The translations under genes and the position numbers were made by a program. Source: Owenia fusiformis (lineage: Eukaryota; Annelida; Polychaeta; Sabellida; Oweniidae). From it: a DNA stretch of 64,000 nucleotides. Each line of letters begins with the position of its first letter. The first letter of the stretch is position 1. Where the stretch lies: the NCBI GenBank assembly GCA_903813345.2, contig CAIIXF020000005.1, forward strand, positions 13,707,375 to 13,771,374, given 5' to 3'. Of this stretch, positions 24,377 through 36,500 are shown in pieces. A model generated the notes under the pieces. The model was not told the origin of the DNA, did not search any database, and saw only the letters and a list, made by a program, of their open reading frames with translations.

Positions 24377-25884
24377 CTTAAAACGCATGCAAGGCGACAT
24401 TTTAAACATGATAATGTCTATTACTGGGCCTCAATAGGTACCTAATGCGGATTTCATTTCCATAGTTTTACTAACAATAACAAAGATACACTACTAGCGT
24501 AACCAATTAAATGATTACATTTTCCTTCTAGGATAATAAGTATAGAATCTTGTATATAGACCTTGATCAGATACAAGTACGTCCAAAGTTATGAAGTAAA
24601 GATGCATCTGTTTTGAACAGTGATAGACGTCACCATCTTCCGCACCCTCCAAGCCATGCCAAAAGGGGAAGATGAGAAAAGAAATGAAACTGTAAATTTT
24701 ATGAGCAAAGATATTTGATACATGCTGCGCTTCCGAATGCGCCAAAATTCATTTAACTAAGAGACTGCCATTGAAATGTCAACAAAATGTCAACCAAATG
24801 CCAACAAAGTCATCAATGTGTTTCATTACATTTTCTTAGAAACTTGAGACTAGTTCTTCGAATTATGCGAAAACTAGAGAACGTCTATAAAGATACGCTC
24901 GTACTTGGGAATCATAAAGGTCGATAGGAGATATGGTTCAGCAAACAAAACGATATGGCATTAGTGACATAGAGATCAAACTTGATTTGCGCCTCCAAAC
25001 TCCAAATGCTTCAACATTTCTCATTTACCCTTCGTTTAGACCTGAAAAATAAAAGAGTATGGACGAATTGGAGAACAAACGTGATGAGTTGGTCAAGGCT
25101 AACGTGTTGATCAAAAAGTCAAACATACACGTAGTAATTGAAACCGAACGTGCGGAAAATAAAAAACCGGATATCATTAACTTGTATAATATTCACTCCG
25201 TCATTAAGAATCCAATGTTTTTAACATTTAGGTAATGTCACATTTTCATCACAATGGGAAATACTAATTTGAAAATAATGAGAAGTTTATAACTACAGTG
25301 AAATACTCGTAAATATCGAGATCTAGCGTAGCATTATTCGGGAGTAATTATGATAATTGGGAGTTTAAATACATTTGAACAGGAAAATGAAAGTAAATTG
25401 AATAGAATTTTATATGATATAAATACACTCACTCCCCTTCCTTCGTTTTTGTGTTACTAAAATATCATAAACAATTTTACAATATTTGAGATAATAACAC
25501 GTAAATGGCTGACAGTGTGTGATTGCATCATAATTAAATTAAAATTCTTTCATTTCGTTTCTTTGAAAGATTACTTCATTTTTTAGGTTCTGGTCTAAAA
25601 GGTATAAACTCACCTGGATTATCACTGGATGGCGAGCGAAGCGATTGTTTCGAAGGCTAGAGGTCGTAGAAGTCGTTAAAATCTAATTGCAAACGGCTTC
25701 CACCTGTCCGAGTAAACCAACACGGTATTAGCTCATCTATTCCTACTCGCCCTGGAGATCAGGAAACATTATATTCTAATCTAATTGAAGTTAATAAACT
25801 TGAATCAAGCTTTAATTATAAGTGACGTTTTGCGTATACAATTACGTTTGCATTGTCCAAAAACTAGATTACGGACATTCACAA

Positions 25885-25945
25885 ATAGCTAGCTAGGCAA
25901 GGTGTGTCCGATTCCAGCCAATCCGAACACAGTATTTCACATAAC
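25885..25945 (+). repeat. Dispersed repeat, copy 2
   Basis: Reverse complement of 668-722 (shared AGGCAAGGTGTGTCCGATT and AGCCAATCC). The identity of the element is unknown. Confidence 0.55.
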
Positions 25946-26684
25946 TATAAACACCTTCAATGGAACGATTCAGAATACGATGCACGGAGTCCAGGGCCTA
26001 AATCCTTAAATCTTGATTACTTTTAATGATATAAGTGCTTTCTTGGCTCTCGTGCATTAGAGATTCAAGAGGGGCTCAGAATGCAGTCAAATGAAGTCGA
26101 ACCCATGCCATCGAGCAAATCTGTTAATTGACCAAAATGCAATTATAAAACAAATCAGTTCTACATTTAAAACAGACAATCAGAGACCGACAAACAACAA
26201 AATGCACTAAAAACAATACCTTTCATACCACAAACAGACGATTTGTACTTCAGATCGTGAGTATCTGTAATTTGATTCAGATATTGTCTTAACACGATGT
26301 TCTGCTTATTTATTAGTTTGTCTGAGGTTAGAAGGGGCTTGTTACATCAACTGCGTTGGTTTACCTTAATTAGAAAACAATTTGAAACGTAGAAGCAGGA
26401 TTTCCTTCTCGTAAGTGTTGATTAATATAAACATGCCGTGAAATAAGGAGACGATCATGTAACTATGTGTTGCAAAGTTATTGGAATTAATAAAAGGAGG
26501 TCAAGTATAATAGAAATTAAATCTAAAGTATCTGTTTCTAGAAAGGTCTATTTTCCTAGAAAAGTAATAAGTAAAATCCTCTTCATCGATTTCCAAACCC
26601 ATTTTAATTAGAGAATAATGGACTATTAAATATTTGCGTGGATGTTACGAGGAATTCGATTCCCTACCTTGTATTTGCATTTGA

Positions 26685-27145
26685 TCAGTTAATATGTCGA
26701 CCTACATTTTGACTCCATACGCTGGAAAGTTCCAATTTTGTTTTATGCATTAGCTAATATGTCGACCTGCATTTTGACTCCATACGCTGGAAAGTTCCAA
26801 TTTTGTTATATGCATTAGTTAATATGTCGACCTACATTTTGACTCCATACGCTGGAAAGTTCCAATTTTGTTATATGCATTAGTTAATATGTCGACCTAC
26901 ATTTTGACTCCATACGCTGGAAAGTCCGAATTTTGTTATATGCATTAGTTAATATGTCGACCTACATTTTGACTCCATACGCTGGAAAGTTCCAATTTTG
27001 TTATATGCATTAGTTAATATGTCGACCTACATTTTGACTCCATACGCTGGAAAGTTCGAATTTTGTTATATGCATTAGTTAAGATGTCGACTTGCATTTG
27101 ACTCCAGACATAGGAGGGTTCGAGTGTTGTTACATGTTGGCCTAC
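26685..27145 (+). repeat. 65-bp tandem repeat, about 7 copies
   Basis: Unit begins near TTAATATGTCGACCTACATT and includes CTCCATACGCTGGAAAGTTC. Copies start near 26688, 26753, 26818, 26883, 26948, 27013 and 27078. The first six are nearly identical, which indicates recent amplification or homogenisation; the last is diverged. Each unit holds one GTCGAC site. No coding potential. Confidence 0.92.
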
Positions 27146-30100
27146 CTAAGGTAATTCTGCATCATGCGATCAAGTGTTGAATGAATTATGTTTTCCTGAG
27201 AAAATAACAAGGAGCCCATTAACATTTCTCATTCTCAGTATGTGGAACTACCTTAATACTGTTGTAGACACAAGATACTCGTCTTTTTACTGTATCTAGT
27301 CTCGGTAAGTTTAATGCGATTATGTAGAGAAATCAAAGCAAGCATACTATTCATAAAGACAGTGGTGAACCATTCAGAGCAATATAATTCAAGAAAAGGA
27401 ACTTCAATCTCTCACTATAGTGGACAAAAGAAAACACGGTGACTCTGCTGAGGAAATTACGATGATAAATTATTTTCGTTGTTATTATTTCAGACATGTT
27501 CCATTACCTTCGTTATCATTGATTTTGTACCTTTAAAGTGATCGCACCTCTACTTTGCACAGAGGAATGGTTAACACAAACCGTCATGAAATGGAAATAT
27601 CATATTTAGAAATTCCCCAGGCTAAAAGGCCATCTCATTAATAGCATTGAGATGATTCAAAAAACAGTGAAAAAACTCTTTGAAATTAACAGAATCGGAA
27701 CAGTAATGGAGCATTGTGAAACCTCAGGGTTCATATCAGCGAAACAAATTTTCTGTCTAATTTTACATAAGTAAGATCAAAAGCCACTTAGGCGTTAGTG
27801 CAGCGGCCATTAAATCACAATATCTGATTATACCCACTACCCTGGAACAGTATAATAACCACCAAACTGCTGATTTGTGATGTTAAACGATCATTTTTCT
27901 TACTACTCATCTCAAATGTAAACATTCATCACGTTTAGGTAGTCCCATAAGAATGGGCTAATCAACTCTTAATAATTCTGTTAACTTTGGCATTTTCCAC
28001 TTAAGCTTGCAATTGTATGATAACATCATCCACAAACCCATCCGGAATGTCGTCACACAGTCTTGCGAACATTATCAGAAAATATGGGTTTGTATATATT
28101 GGTGGACTCATGTTAGTTAATAGAGCTCCCCTTAATGACGACCTATACTGTCATGTTAAATTTTTAAGTCACGGAGCCAGTTACGGAGCCTCCTGAGACC
28201 GTATGATTTTTTTTCAGTTGGATATCTTTTTGGACACTCGATAGTAAAAAATGTTATCGATTTGTCTAAAATTAAAACCAAATAGGACGAATTTACGGGA
28301 ACTGTTTCACACGAAGCTCGATTTTGTTACTGTTCCAGAAGAGACGCCAGGCGATATTACGTCAAATAACACATACATCATGAATTATACGAAAATCCGC
28401 AAAGTCCCGTTTGATCCCTTCGAGCATATTTATGACCCGTTATTGCATACAACTAAGACATCAGCCATATTATTAGCAAAGTTTGCCCATTTGCGGCAGA
28501 TTCTGAGGATTAGGTTACAATTAACGGGTGAAATACTACGTTACTGCACCAATTCACAGAATAAAGCTCTAATTTTTATGGTATGCATAGATTTTAAAAT
28601 GCTAAAAATAAAAATGGATGTCAATCCGGACTCCGCTCGGAGTATTGAACTGTAATTCTTCTAGATGATTATAGAGCTATAATTATGATTAATTGTAATC
28701 ACTTGACTTATGAATATTTTTCAGGGTGTCAAACATTAATCAAAACTACGATACGCATAGAAACGTTTGAATCCTATAAGTTATAATTTAGGTATCCAAA
28801 TTAAGGTAGTTGTACATCCATATGCCTAAAAGATCATGGCATAATTATGCTTCAAAATATTATTACATAAACTGGAACACATGATTCTTTGGAATAAGTA
28901 CAATATTTCAATGTTTGTATGTTCTGGTATAATATGTTGTTAATTATTTACCAAAGTGCAATGAAAATAATTTAAGATGCCATTATAGGGTATATAAATT
29001 AAATCTATCAAAACTATGCTTATAAAGTAAAAAACTAATTTTTCAAAAAATCAGTTTTCAAAATTCATATGTCCTAAATTACTCTTATGGTATAGTATAC
29101 CACCAATTTTCAGTGAACAACTACCTTAAGTTGTCTTGGGTGGAATGCTAGGGTCAAAAATAACCTCAGCTCTGATAAGAAAGGAAGTTAAGGAAGTTTA
29201 TACAGGTGCAAAGACAAAATATATCAACCGTAGCACGATAACGTCGATTGAATAATATACGATTTTCAATTCTACTAACAGGGTTATTCGGGAGCGCTTC
29301 AACTCTTTCCTTCGGTCGGAGATTCCATCTTATATAACAATGAATTGACTGTTGTTTTATACTCATGATTTTATTATAGTATTACATGGTGATTTTGTTT
29401 CGTGTTTTGCGGCGCTCTTAATTCAAATTAAAACGTTTGAGATATATTCAAAATTTATTTGAAATCTATTGCAAGGCTGCCACAGACTTTAAATCATTAC
29501 AAACCATCGCCTTTATATCGTACCTTTTCAAACGTCATCGCTCCTGGTTCATAAACACGTCCACTTCTGCCTTCATTCACTTTTTTCGATAGTATTACAC
29601 ATTTTAAACTATATTTCAATATTTAGATGGCGATACGATCAACGATTCTATGAGAATAGTACCCTTCAAATCATTCATTTGGGAATTCAGAATCCGAATC
29701 ATGCACGTTACATAGTAAATGTGATTGCACCTTCCGTGCTTCTGTGCATAAATTACATATGCTTTTGCAAAAACTGCTTTGTTTGTGTATTAAAACGGAA
29801 TCTTCCACAGTCAACTTTCTCATATGACTAACAAAGATACAGCCATCTTTACCCCATAGAATGGTGGGATTGAAGTCCATCATATCTTTTTTGCATGTGA
29901 AAAATATTCAGATACCACAAAATTTCAGAAAAATGGAACCTTCATGTGCAGATTTGCCTATAATCATTGCAGCGTGTTATACAACAAGCCCTGGCCATGG
30001 TATTAACAATCAACGTATCCAATAGCTAGGTTATAAAAAATAACATCTTCTTACTGTTGGCACCTTATTTATACAAATCATTTTGGAGAATTTTCGTAAA

Positions 30101-30316
30101 ATAGCCATAGAATCATGATCATTAATAAACTAATGAAACTTGTTCAAGTGTGCTCTATATGACTTTAAACCCATGCTGGATGATTGAGTAATTATACATT
30201 TGTTTGGATTGCCTTTTTGGCTCAACCTGTATATTCATTGTTATCATACAATATATTGACAACACCGGAGATTGAATTTGGAACGTGTTATGTTACACTT
30301 GTGTCCGTATAGAATA
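27146..30316. other. Intergenic DNA downstream of the three-exon gene
   Basis: One 134-codon open frame (28251-28655 plus) and several smaller ones are present, but none resembles a known protein or shows splice-site support. No repeat structure stands out. Confidence 0.4.
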
Positions 30317-30322
30317 TTTATT
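30317..30322 (-). promoter_or_regulatory. Candidate poly(A) signal overlapping a stop codon
   Basis: AATAAA on the minus strand overlaps the TAA stop (30320-30318) of the three-exon secreted-protein gene. If used, cleavage would give a 3' UTR of only some 15-30 bases. Chance occurrence cannot be excluded. Confidence 0.3.
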
Positions 30323-30598
30323 CATCGTCTTTGAAAAATACATTAACGAAGGTTTGGACGAACACTGGGTGCATATCAATGCCGTACTGCAATCCATGCC
30401 CGTATTTGTTAGACCATACTTCCGCTTCCAATGTATTCACGTTGACATATTTGCCTTGATAGAACTTGGCGGGGTGAACACCCAGGGTGCGTACTGAGAG
30501 AATGTGAGGCTCTTCATCAACCTCTGATTCTTTGCTGTCTATGATTCCTGTTTCTGCAAAGATTGCTGAATTTTTTGTCATTAATCCACTCCACTTAC
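30318..30598 (-). CDS. Exon 3 of the unrecognised secreted protein
   Basis: Opens after a TATTTTAG acceptor and runs 93 codons to TAA. It encodes KWSGLMTKNSAIFAETG, an acidic stretch, then the W/Y-rich C-terminal segment ending in FFKDDE. Phase 1 start matches the donor of exon 2. Confidence 0.62.
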
Positions 30599-33500
30599 CT
30601 AAAATACAGATACACAAGGCACATTATAGTAAATACTTTTAAAAAAAAAGTCTCATGTGAAATCTTGAAATATTTTTATCGAAGGCATATTCTCTGTCTT
30701 TCATGTCTTTGTGTTTGATCTTCCCATCATGTAATACACGTGACTAAAGAATACTGATGTCATAATAAAACGTTTTACGAAGGCTATGTCCGAGGTGATA
30801 TTTTTTCATGCTTATCATTATTTATTATATATTATTATTTACCTCATACATACTGCTTGCATGTGTTTAGACCAATTAACATGGTTAAGTTCAATTGAAA
30901 TTCAATCATGTAAATCAAAACATGGCTTACTTATCAATATCGGGTCCAGGTGAAAATGCCAAATATAATTGGGAGAAATATGCATTGAGGGTGGGCCAAA
31001 AAAGGTAGCTCAGACAAATGTATGTTAATAGCTCAGTCATTCAACATGGGGTTAAAACCATAAGTGCTATAAAACTTTGTTCAATGTTCTTCCATTCTAT
31101 CAAATTCCATTGGTCTACACTTAAAGGTAGAATGCCGATAAATCGGCGTTAATTTCTTAGAAATAAATCGTTAGTGCCTAAAACCTGCCCCGAAGAAACC
31201 TGGCTATCGCATGAACTTACTTTTGTCAAAATACCGGAGCCTTAAAAAATAATCACCTCGATATCGTCGAAAGAAGTTTTGATTGACTGCGAGACCAAAA
31301 TTAAAGCTGAGTTACACAGTTTTCGTTTCGTTTCCTTTAAACTACGCCATCTACACGAGGGGAAAGAGTACCCGTGTAAATACAACCTACCGCCGAGCAA
31401 AGACCCGAAGATGTCTGAAAATGTAGGGGGTGAGTTATAAACTTTTGTTTATATCTTGAATTTCTCAATATGAGAAACAGATAAAAAACAGAATTGTGTG
31501 TAACTGATAAAGTTATTGTTCCAGGCACTCATGTTTGCAAAATAATGAGTACTTAGCGCAATGTTTACTATCCAATCGCTAAATTCAACTTTTAAATATT
31601 TGAATGATGATTTACATCTTGAATAAGTAACAACCATGGCTGTCTTTACTTCATTCGATTCAAAGATACAATAGGTGTAAATGTATCATATTTATTTCAC
31701 TGCCATACGTTGCATATCATTGAAATCACCGGTGAAAGTTGAAAATGAAAGACCCGATTATGTCACGAGTACGATTATATAGGACCCGAAGCTACCACCG
31801 AGCTATTCCGACTATACCGTGAGTAGAACCCGATGAGGTAGTGAGCAAGCTTTCGAATGAGCATATAATATCATGACGATATCACAAATATTCCTTTTTA
31901 TTTATCATATACTCCTGGCACCGGGATATAATATATACAGAATATCACATCATTTTGAGTGATATCATTTTTATCGCCGAGTTGATATCAAATATCAACA
32001 CGAGTGAGCGAAGCGAATGAGTGTTGCTATTTGATATCTATGAGGCGATAAAATGATATCACGAGAAATTATGTGATATTGGGTTTATCCCATGATTACA
32101 ATCACCCTGTCATGTTCTGATCCAATTTCCAGTATATGGCAGACAATATAAACTAGAAATTAGAATATCAGTTGATCGTAATTCAATACACCAATGAAAC
32201 TTAAAGAGAATAAATTAACGGACCTATTTTCTCAAAAGAGAATACATAATCTGACCTAATTTCCAACAATATTGTGGCGCGAAATGCAAATGTGATATCA
32301 CACGGATATGCGTGAGATAAACGATATCACACGCATATGAGTTTGATAAACGATTTTCTGGAAAATATCACACGGATTTCAATAATATCAGAAATATCAA
32401 TAGCTGTTATTGTACAGATAACACATTAATCGTGGGATAAAATATGATATAATTCCCGCAGCACTATACGTCAACGTCTGTTTCCGACAAAGTTCTTTAA
32501 AACATTGAATTCATGCTTACACTTGAATCACCATAATTTCCTATGTGTCTATGGTAAGTAAAACATTTAATTCTGCATTGCAAGCGCCATTCTACTCAAA
32601 GAACACTACTTGAAGAATCCCAAGCTTCACAAGCTTCATATCCTCGAAACGAAAATTACCGCGATCTTTCTTTGATAATACAATACCATAGTCAAAAACA
32701 TTGTAAATCCTTTTTTTGCCATTTAACTCAGGCACATTAACTTTAATACTCAGTAATGGATGGTGCTGACTGAAGTGGACCACAAAGTCATCCATCTCGT
32801 GTGATTTATAACTACAGTGGAAGCATTTGTACCGAGGACCTGAAATACAATGTTTCGATGTGCAGTGGTAACTGGTGATAGCCATATTTTTTTCAGTTTC
32901 AATTATTGTTCACAACAAAATGATTCACATGAATGATGCAGATTGTATTTTTATTATTTTTTCATCAGCACGTCATAAACTCGACGATATAATCGGATAT
33001 CAACAGATTTTACTCAAGTAATGTTCGGATTATGAGATCCTTTACTCAAGATATTTTCGGATCTTTATAATATTACTCGTCGATCACATCGGGTCCGATG
33101 TCCGATAACATCGGATCTTTTAGGACAAAGTTTAAGTGAAGATTTTGCTGTTCAAAAGTGCTATTTTGACCTAATATTTTGACACTTAATATATTATGCA
33201 TATGCACATCCATTTACCGACCCAAGTATGTCTTATGTATGGCTCATTATCAATTAAAGCGAGTATGAATGAGAAAAACAAATCGAAAACCATTATACGT
33301 TTACCTTATCTCTTAATTTGGACATAAAAATATATTTCAACTATAATTCTAGGCCAATTGCGCCTGCTAGAACATCTTAGTAACAATTCTAACCATCTAA
33401 AGGAATTGTTAGTGACATTATATTACCTTTATTGTCCATTTTCCTACGAGATGACATTATCAAACATTTGCTCGGCGGTATATGCGTGTCTTGCTCGGCG

Positions 33501-36500
33501 GTAGGTTGTATATACACGGGTACTCTTTCCCCTCGTGATCTAGTGAATGAATCGTTGTTTTGTGTCACAGATCGTTGTTTTGTGTCATATGACCTACCTT
33601 TAGACAATTCCCTTGTCGATCCAAAAAGAAAATTTGCAAAATAATATAAACTCCGCTTGACATAATCCTTGTCACTCTATCGTCTTCTTGATGAGATACA
33701 TCGGAACTTGGTATTCATAGCCATTTAACCAAGCCACAAAAAGTATGCATATTAGTTGAATGTTCAACATGTTCAATTGTGTTAATATTTTCGGCATTCC
33801 ACCTTAAATGGTCATGATTTTATGGCCTTTTACAAAACATGCTCCAAATGTTGAAATGTGCCACACTTACCAAACATAAATCCCCAAGATTTTTATCTGT
33901 GAGGCTAATGTATTCAATAACAACCCTTAAAATATTGAAACAATAGATAACATGTTTGGGTTCGTGTAAAGAAAAACTTCGCTCGAAACGAGAAAGCTTA
34001 AAGATACAGTATATAGGTTTCTCTCCCGGACACTCATACCCTTTGCATTCGTTTGACTTCATTTCTTAAAAGAGAGCTTCGTCTTTAGTTTAACTAGACT
34101 CTACACGCAGGGTAGGACAATCACATATGTCCCGTTATATTGCTAATAAAATATCTTATATAATTTAGATAAATCTTCAGACCAACTTTTGGGTGTGTTA
34201 TTGCCGATATATTGAAATAATCACCAGAACTAACAACTGTCAGAATGAAACACATTAATTGATTCTGCAGCATCGAGGGGAATCCCCTTCACTTGACACT
34301 GACACGCCTTGAACCAGGTGGCCAATCAGGTTCATGATAAACAAATCTAACTATCAATCAGAGAGCATCTAGGATTTCCCCGGCTTATTCAATTTTCAGA
34401 TTTAATTAATTTCGACGAAAATAATTCGACCGGCCAATACAATCGCAAAATTAGCACATAAAGCCGTGGATTCGGGATTTCTTCGTTATTTGGGACTTCT
34501 TCGTTGGTAAGTAGGTGAATATGTGGTACGACCAAACGTGGAAAATCAAGGGGGTCTTTATTGTGCTATCCTATCGCAATATCCTTCTGTAATAAGAGAC
34601 ACGATGGTGGTATTTTACAGCAGGTTTTGTAAATTGGCCATGTAGCCAATAGCTTCACCAGTGGGGATAGACCGATGAAAAGTCGTAGATCAAAAGACGA
34701 TTAAAACAATATTTGATTTTGCTCAATATGACCACAAACCCTTGCTAGTTGACTGAGTTTTCAACATTTGCTTATGTTCATGCATTTTTTGCCTCACCCT
34801 GTATATGGAAGTTAATGATCACGATGTGGAGTACATAACCAGAGAGATGAATGATCAAAAAACGCTGGATTTGACATTTAATGGATCACCAAACCTCCGT
34901 CACATTTGCTCTACGGCGGCCGTGCGGAGGGCATAGCTTCACGGAATCTATGTAGAAAATCGACATCGTACTGATTATCCCTATATTCTATTCTGCATAT
35001 TCATCTCGATTAGGGAAAGCTATTGCCGCCGTACGTTTGCCGTAGATCAAATGTGATTGAGACATTAGACACTTTGTATTCTTGCATGAGTTATTTAAAA
35101 TTGACTTACCACCCTCGAGAATTGTATCCTCAGTGGCAACAATTACATATCCGACTGATCTGAATTTTGCATTTTTGTAATGGGTCACGCGTTGAATTGG
35201 TGTTGTTTCCGTTACGACTCTAAGATCAGCGTTTAAAACGTAGCCCATAAACGTCAAATTCCCAAAGACTACATTCCTACCCATTTTTAGCTCTTCGTCA
35301 GTAAGTATGCTCATATCGACATTGTACCTCTCTTTAACATATGAAAGAAACTCTCTTCCTACAATGGCATAACACACCAATGTTGAATTAAATTACATTT
35401 TTTATTTCAAACACAGCCATACGAGTATGTAGTAGATTAGGCTTTCCAAATTGATAACTGCAGATTTTTTACTTGGCATAAGGGATAACTGCAGATTTGA
35501 CTCTTTACCAAGTGCTATAAAAACTGCACATTTGACTCCCCGTTAGGTATAAATGCAAATTTGACTCTTCACCAGGGAATACTGTAGATTTGACTCTTCA
35601 CCAGGGAATACTGTAGATTTGACTCTTCACCAGGGAAAACTTCAGATTTGACTCTTCACCAGGGAAAACTTCAGATTTGACTCTTCACCAGGGATAATTC
35701 CAGATTTGAATCTCCATCTGTGAATACTGCACAATTGACTCCCAATCAGAGATAGCTGCAGGTTTGACTCTCCAACAGGGATAACTGCAGATTTGACTCC
35801 CCATCATGTATAACTGCAGATTTGACTCTTCACCGGGGAATACCGCAGATTTGTCTCCCCATCAGAATTAGCTGCAGGTTTGACTCTCCAACAGGGATAA
35901 GTGAAGATTTGACTCTTCACCAGGGATAACTATATATTATCCTACACTTAATGTACTAAATGCACAATAACATTGAAAAAATAAATTTGATATTTATTGG
36001 CAAAATGAATAACCGGAGTATATCGTAACGATATACTCCGGGCGGAGGATATCGTGACGATATACTCCGGAAAACCCAATATGCGGAGGATATTGTGACG
36101 ACATACTCCGCTTGTTGATTTCCCGCCAAATTGACTCTATTTGGCATGAAATTCATTTTGCAATGATAATATACATTTAGGTGATATTGATATATGGTGA
36201 TATTGGTATTGATATGGTGATATTGATATATGCTCTCGTTCGCTTTGCTCTCTCGTGCAGATATCAATATCACCTCGTAGATAAAAATGATAGTCCTCAA
36301 AATCATAGGATATCCTATAATTATCCTACACTTAGTGTACTTAATGTATAATAACATTAAAAAATAAATTTGATATTTATTGGCAAAATGAATAACCGGA
36401 GGATATCGTGATGATATACTCCGGGCGGAGGATATCGTGACGATATACTCCGGAAAACCCAATATGCGGAGGATATTGTGACGATATACTCCGCTTGTTG

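Larger units (their letters stand above)
20286..26684. other. Intergenic DNA without recognised genes
   Basis: Contains a poly-C tract at about 21127-21146, a possible short TIR pair (GAGTTTAAGCTTG near 22462 with its inverse near 22533-22547), a one-sided TIR-family terminus at about 24353-24376 and a dispersed repeat at 25885-25945. Open frames such as 21181-21480 plus show no recognisable similarity. Confidence 0.4.
31354..33537. mobile_element. Putative element bounded by 52-bp inverted repeats
   Basis: CACGAGGGGAAAGAGTACCC and the following 32 bases at 31354-31405 reappear as the reverse complement at 33486-33537, with few mismatches and with identity stopping abruptly outside. The 2.1-kb interior contains a long palindrome and a zinc-finger-like frame. 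It may be a transposon with sub-terminal repeats, or two separate insertions of one repeat. No target-site duplication was identified. Confidence 0.4.
30599..35109 (-). other. Intron 2 of the secreted-protein gene
   Basis: 4.5 kb rich in repeats: an inverted 52-bp pair (31354-31405 and 33486-33537), a 100-bp palindrome (31959-32061), a zinc-finger-like open frame (32592-32885), a tiny MITE (34037-34114) and a longer MITE (34896-35061). Confidence 0.5.

Noticed and set aside
28251-28655. 134-codon plus-strand frame
   Set aside because: No motif, no splice or promoter support; length is possible by chance in a window of this size.
32592-32885. Zinc-finger-like frame as an extra exon of the secreted-protein gene
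   Set aside because: Its internal acceptor has the right phase, but it contains a stop and a nuclear-type motif that does not fit a secreted protein; a transposon remnant is more likely.
35451-35935. CRISPR-like array of 29-bp repeats
   Set aside because: Units abut with no unique spacers, and the context is an intron of an animal gene.
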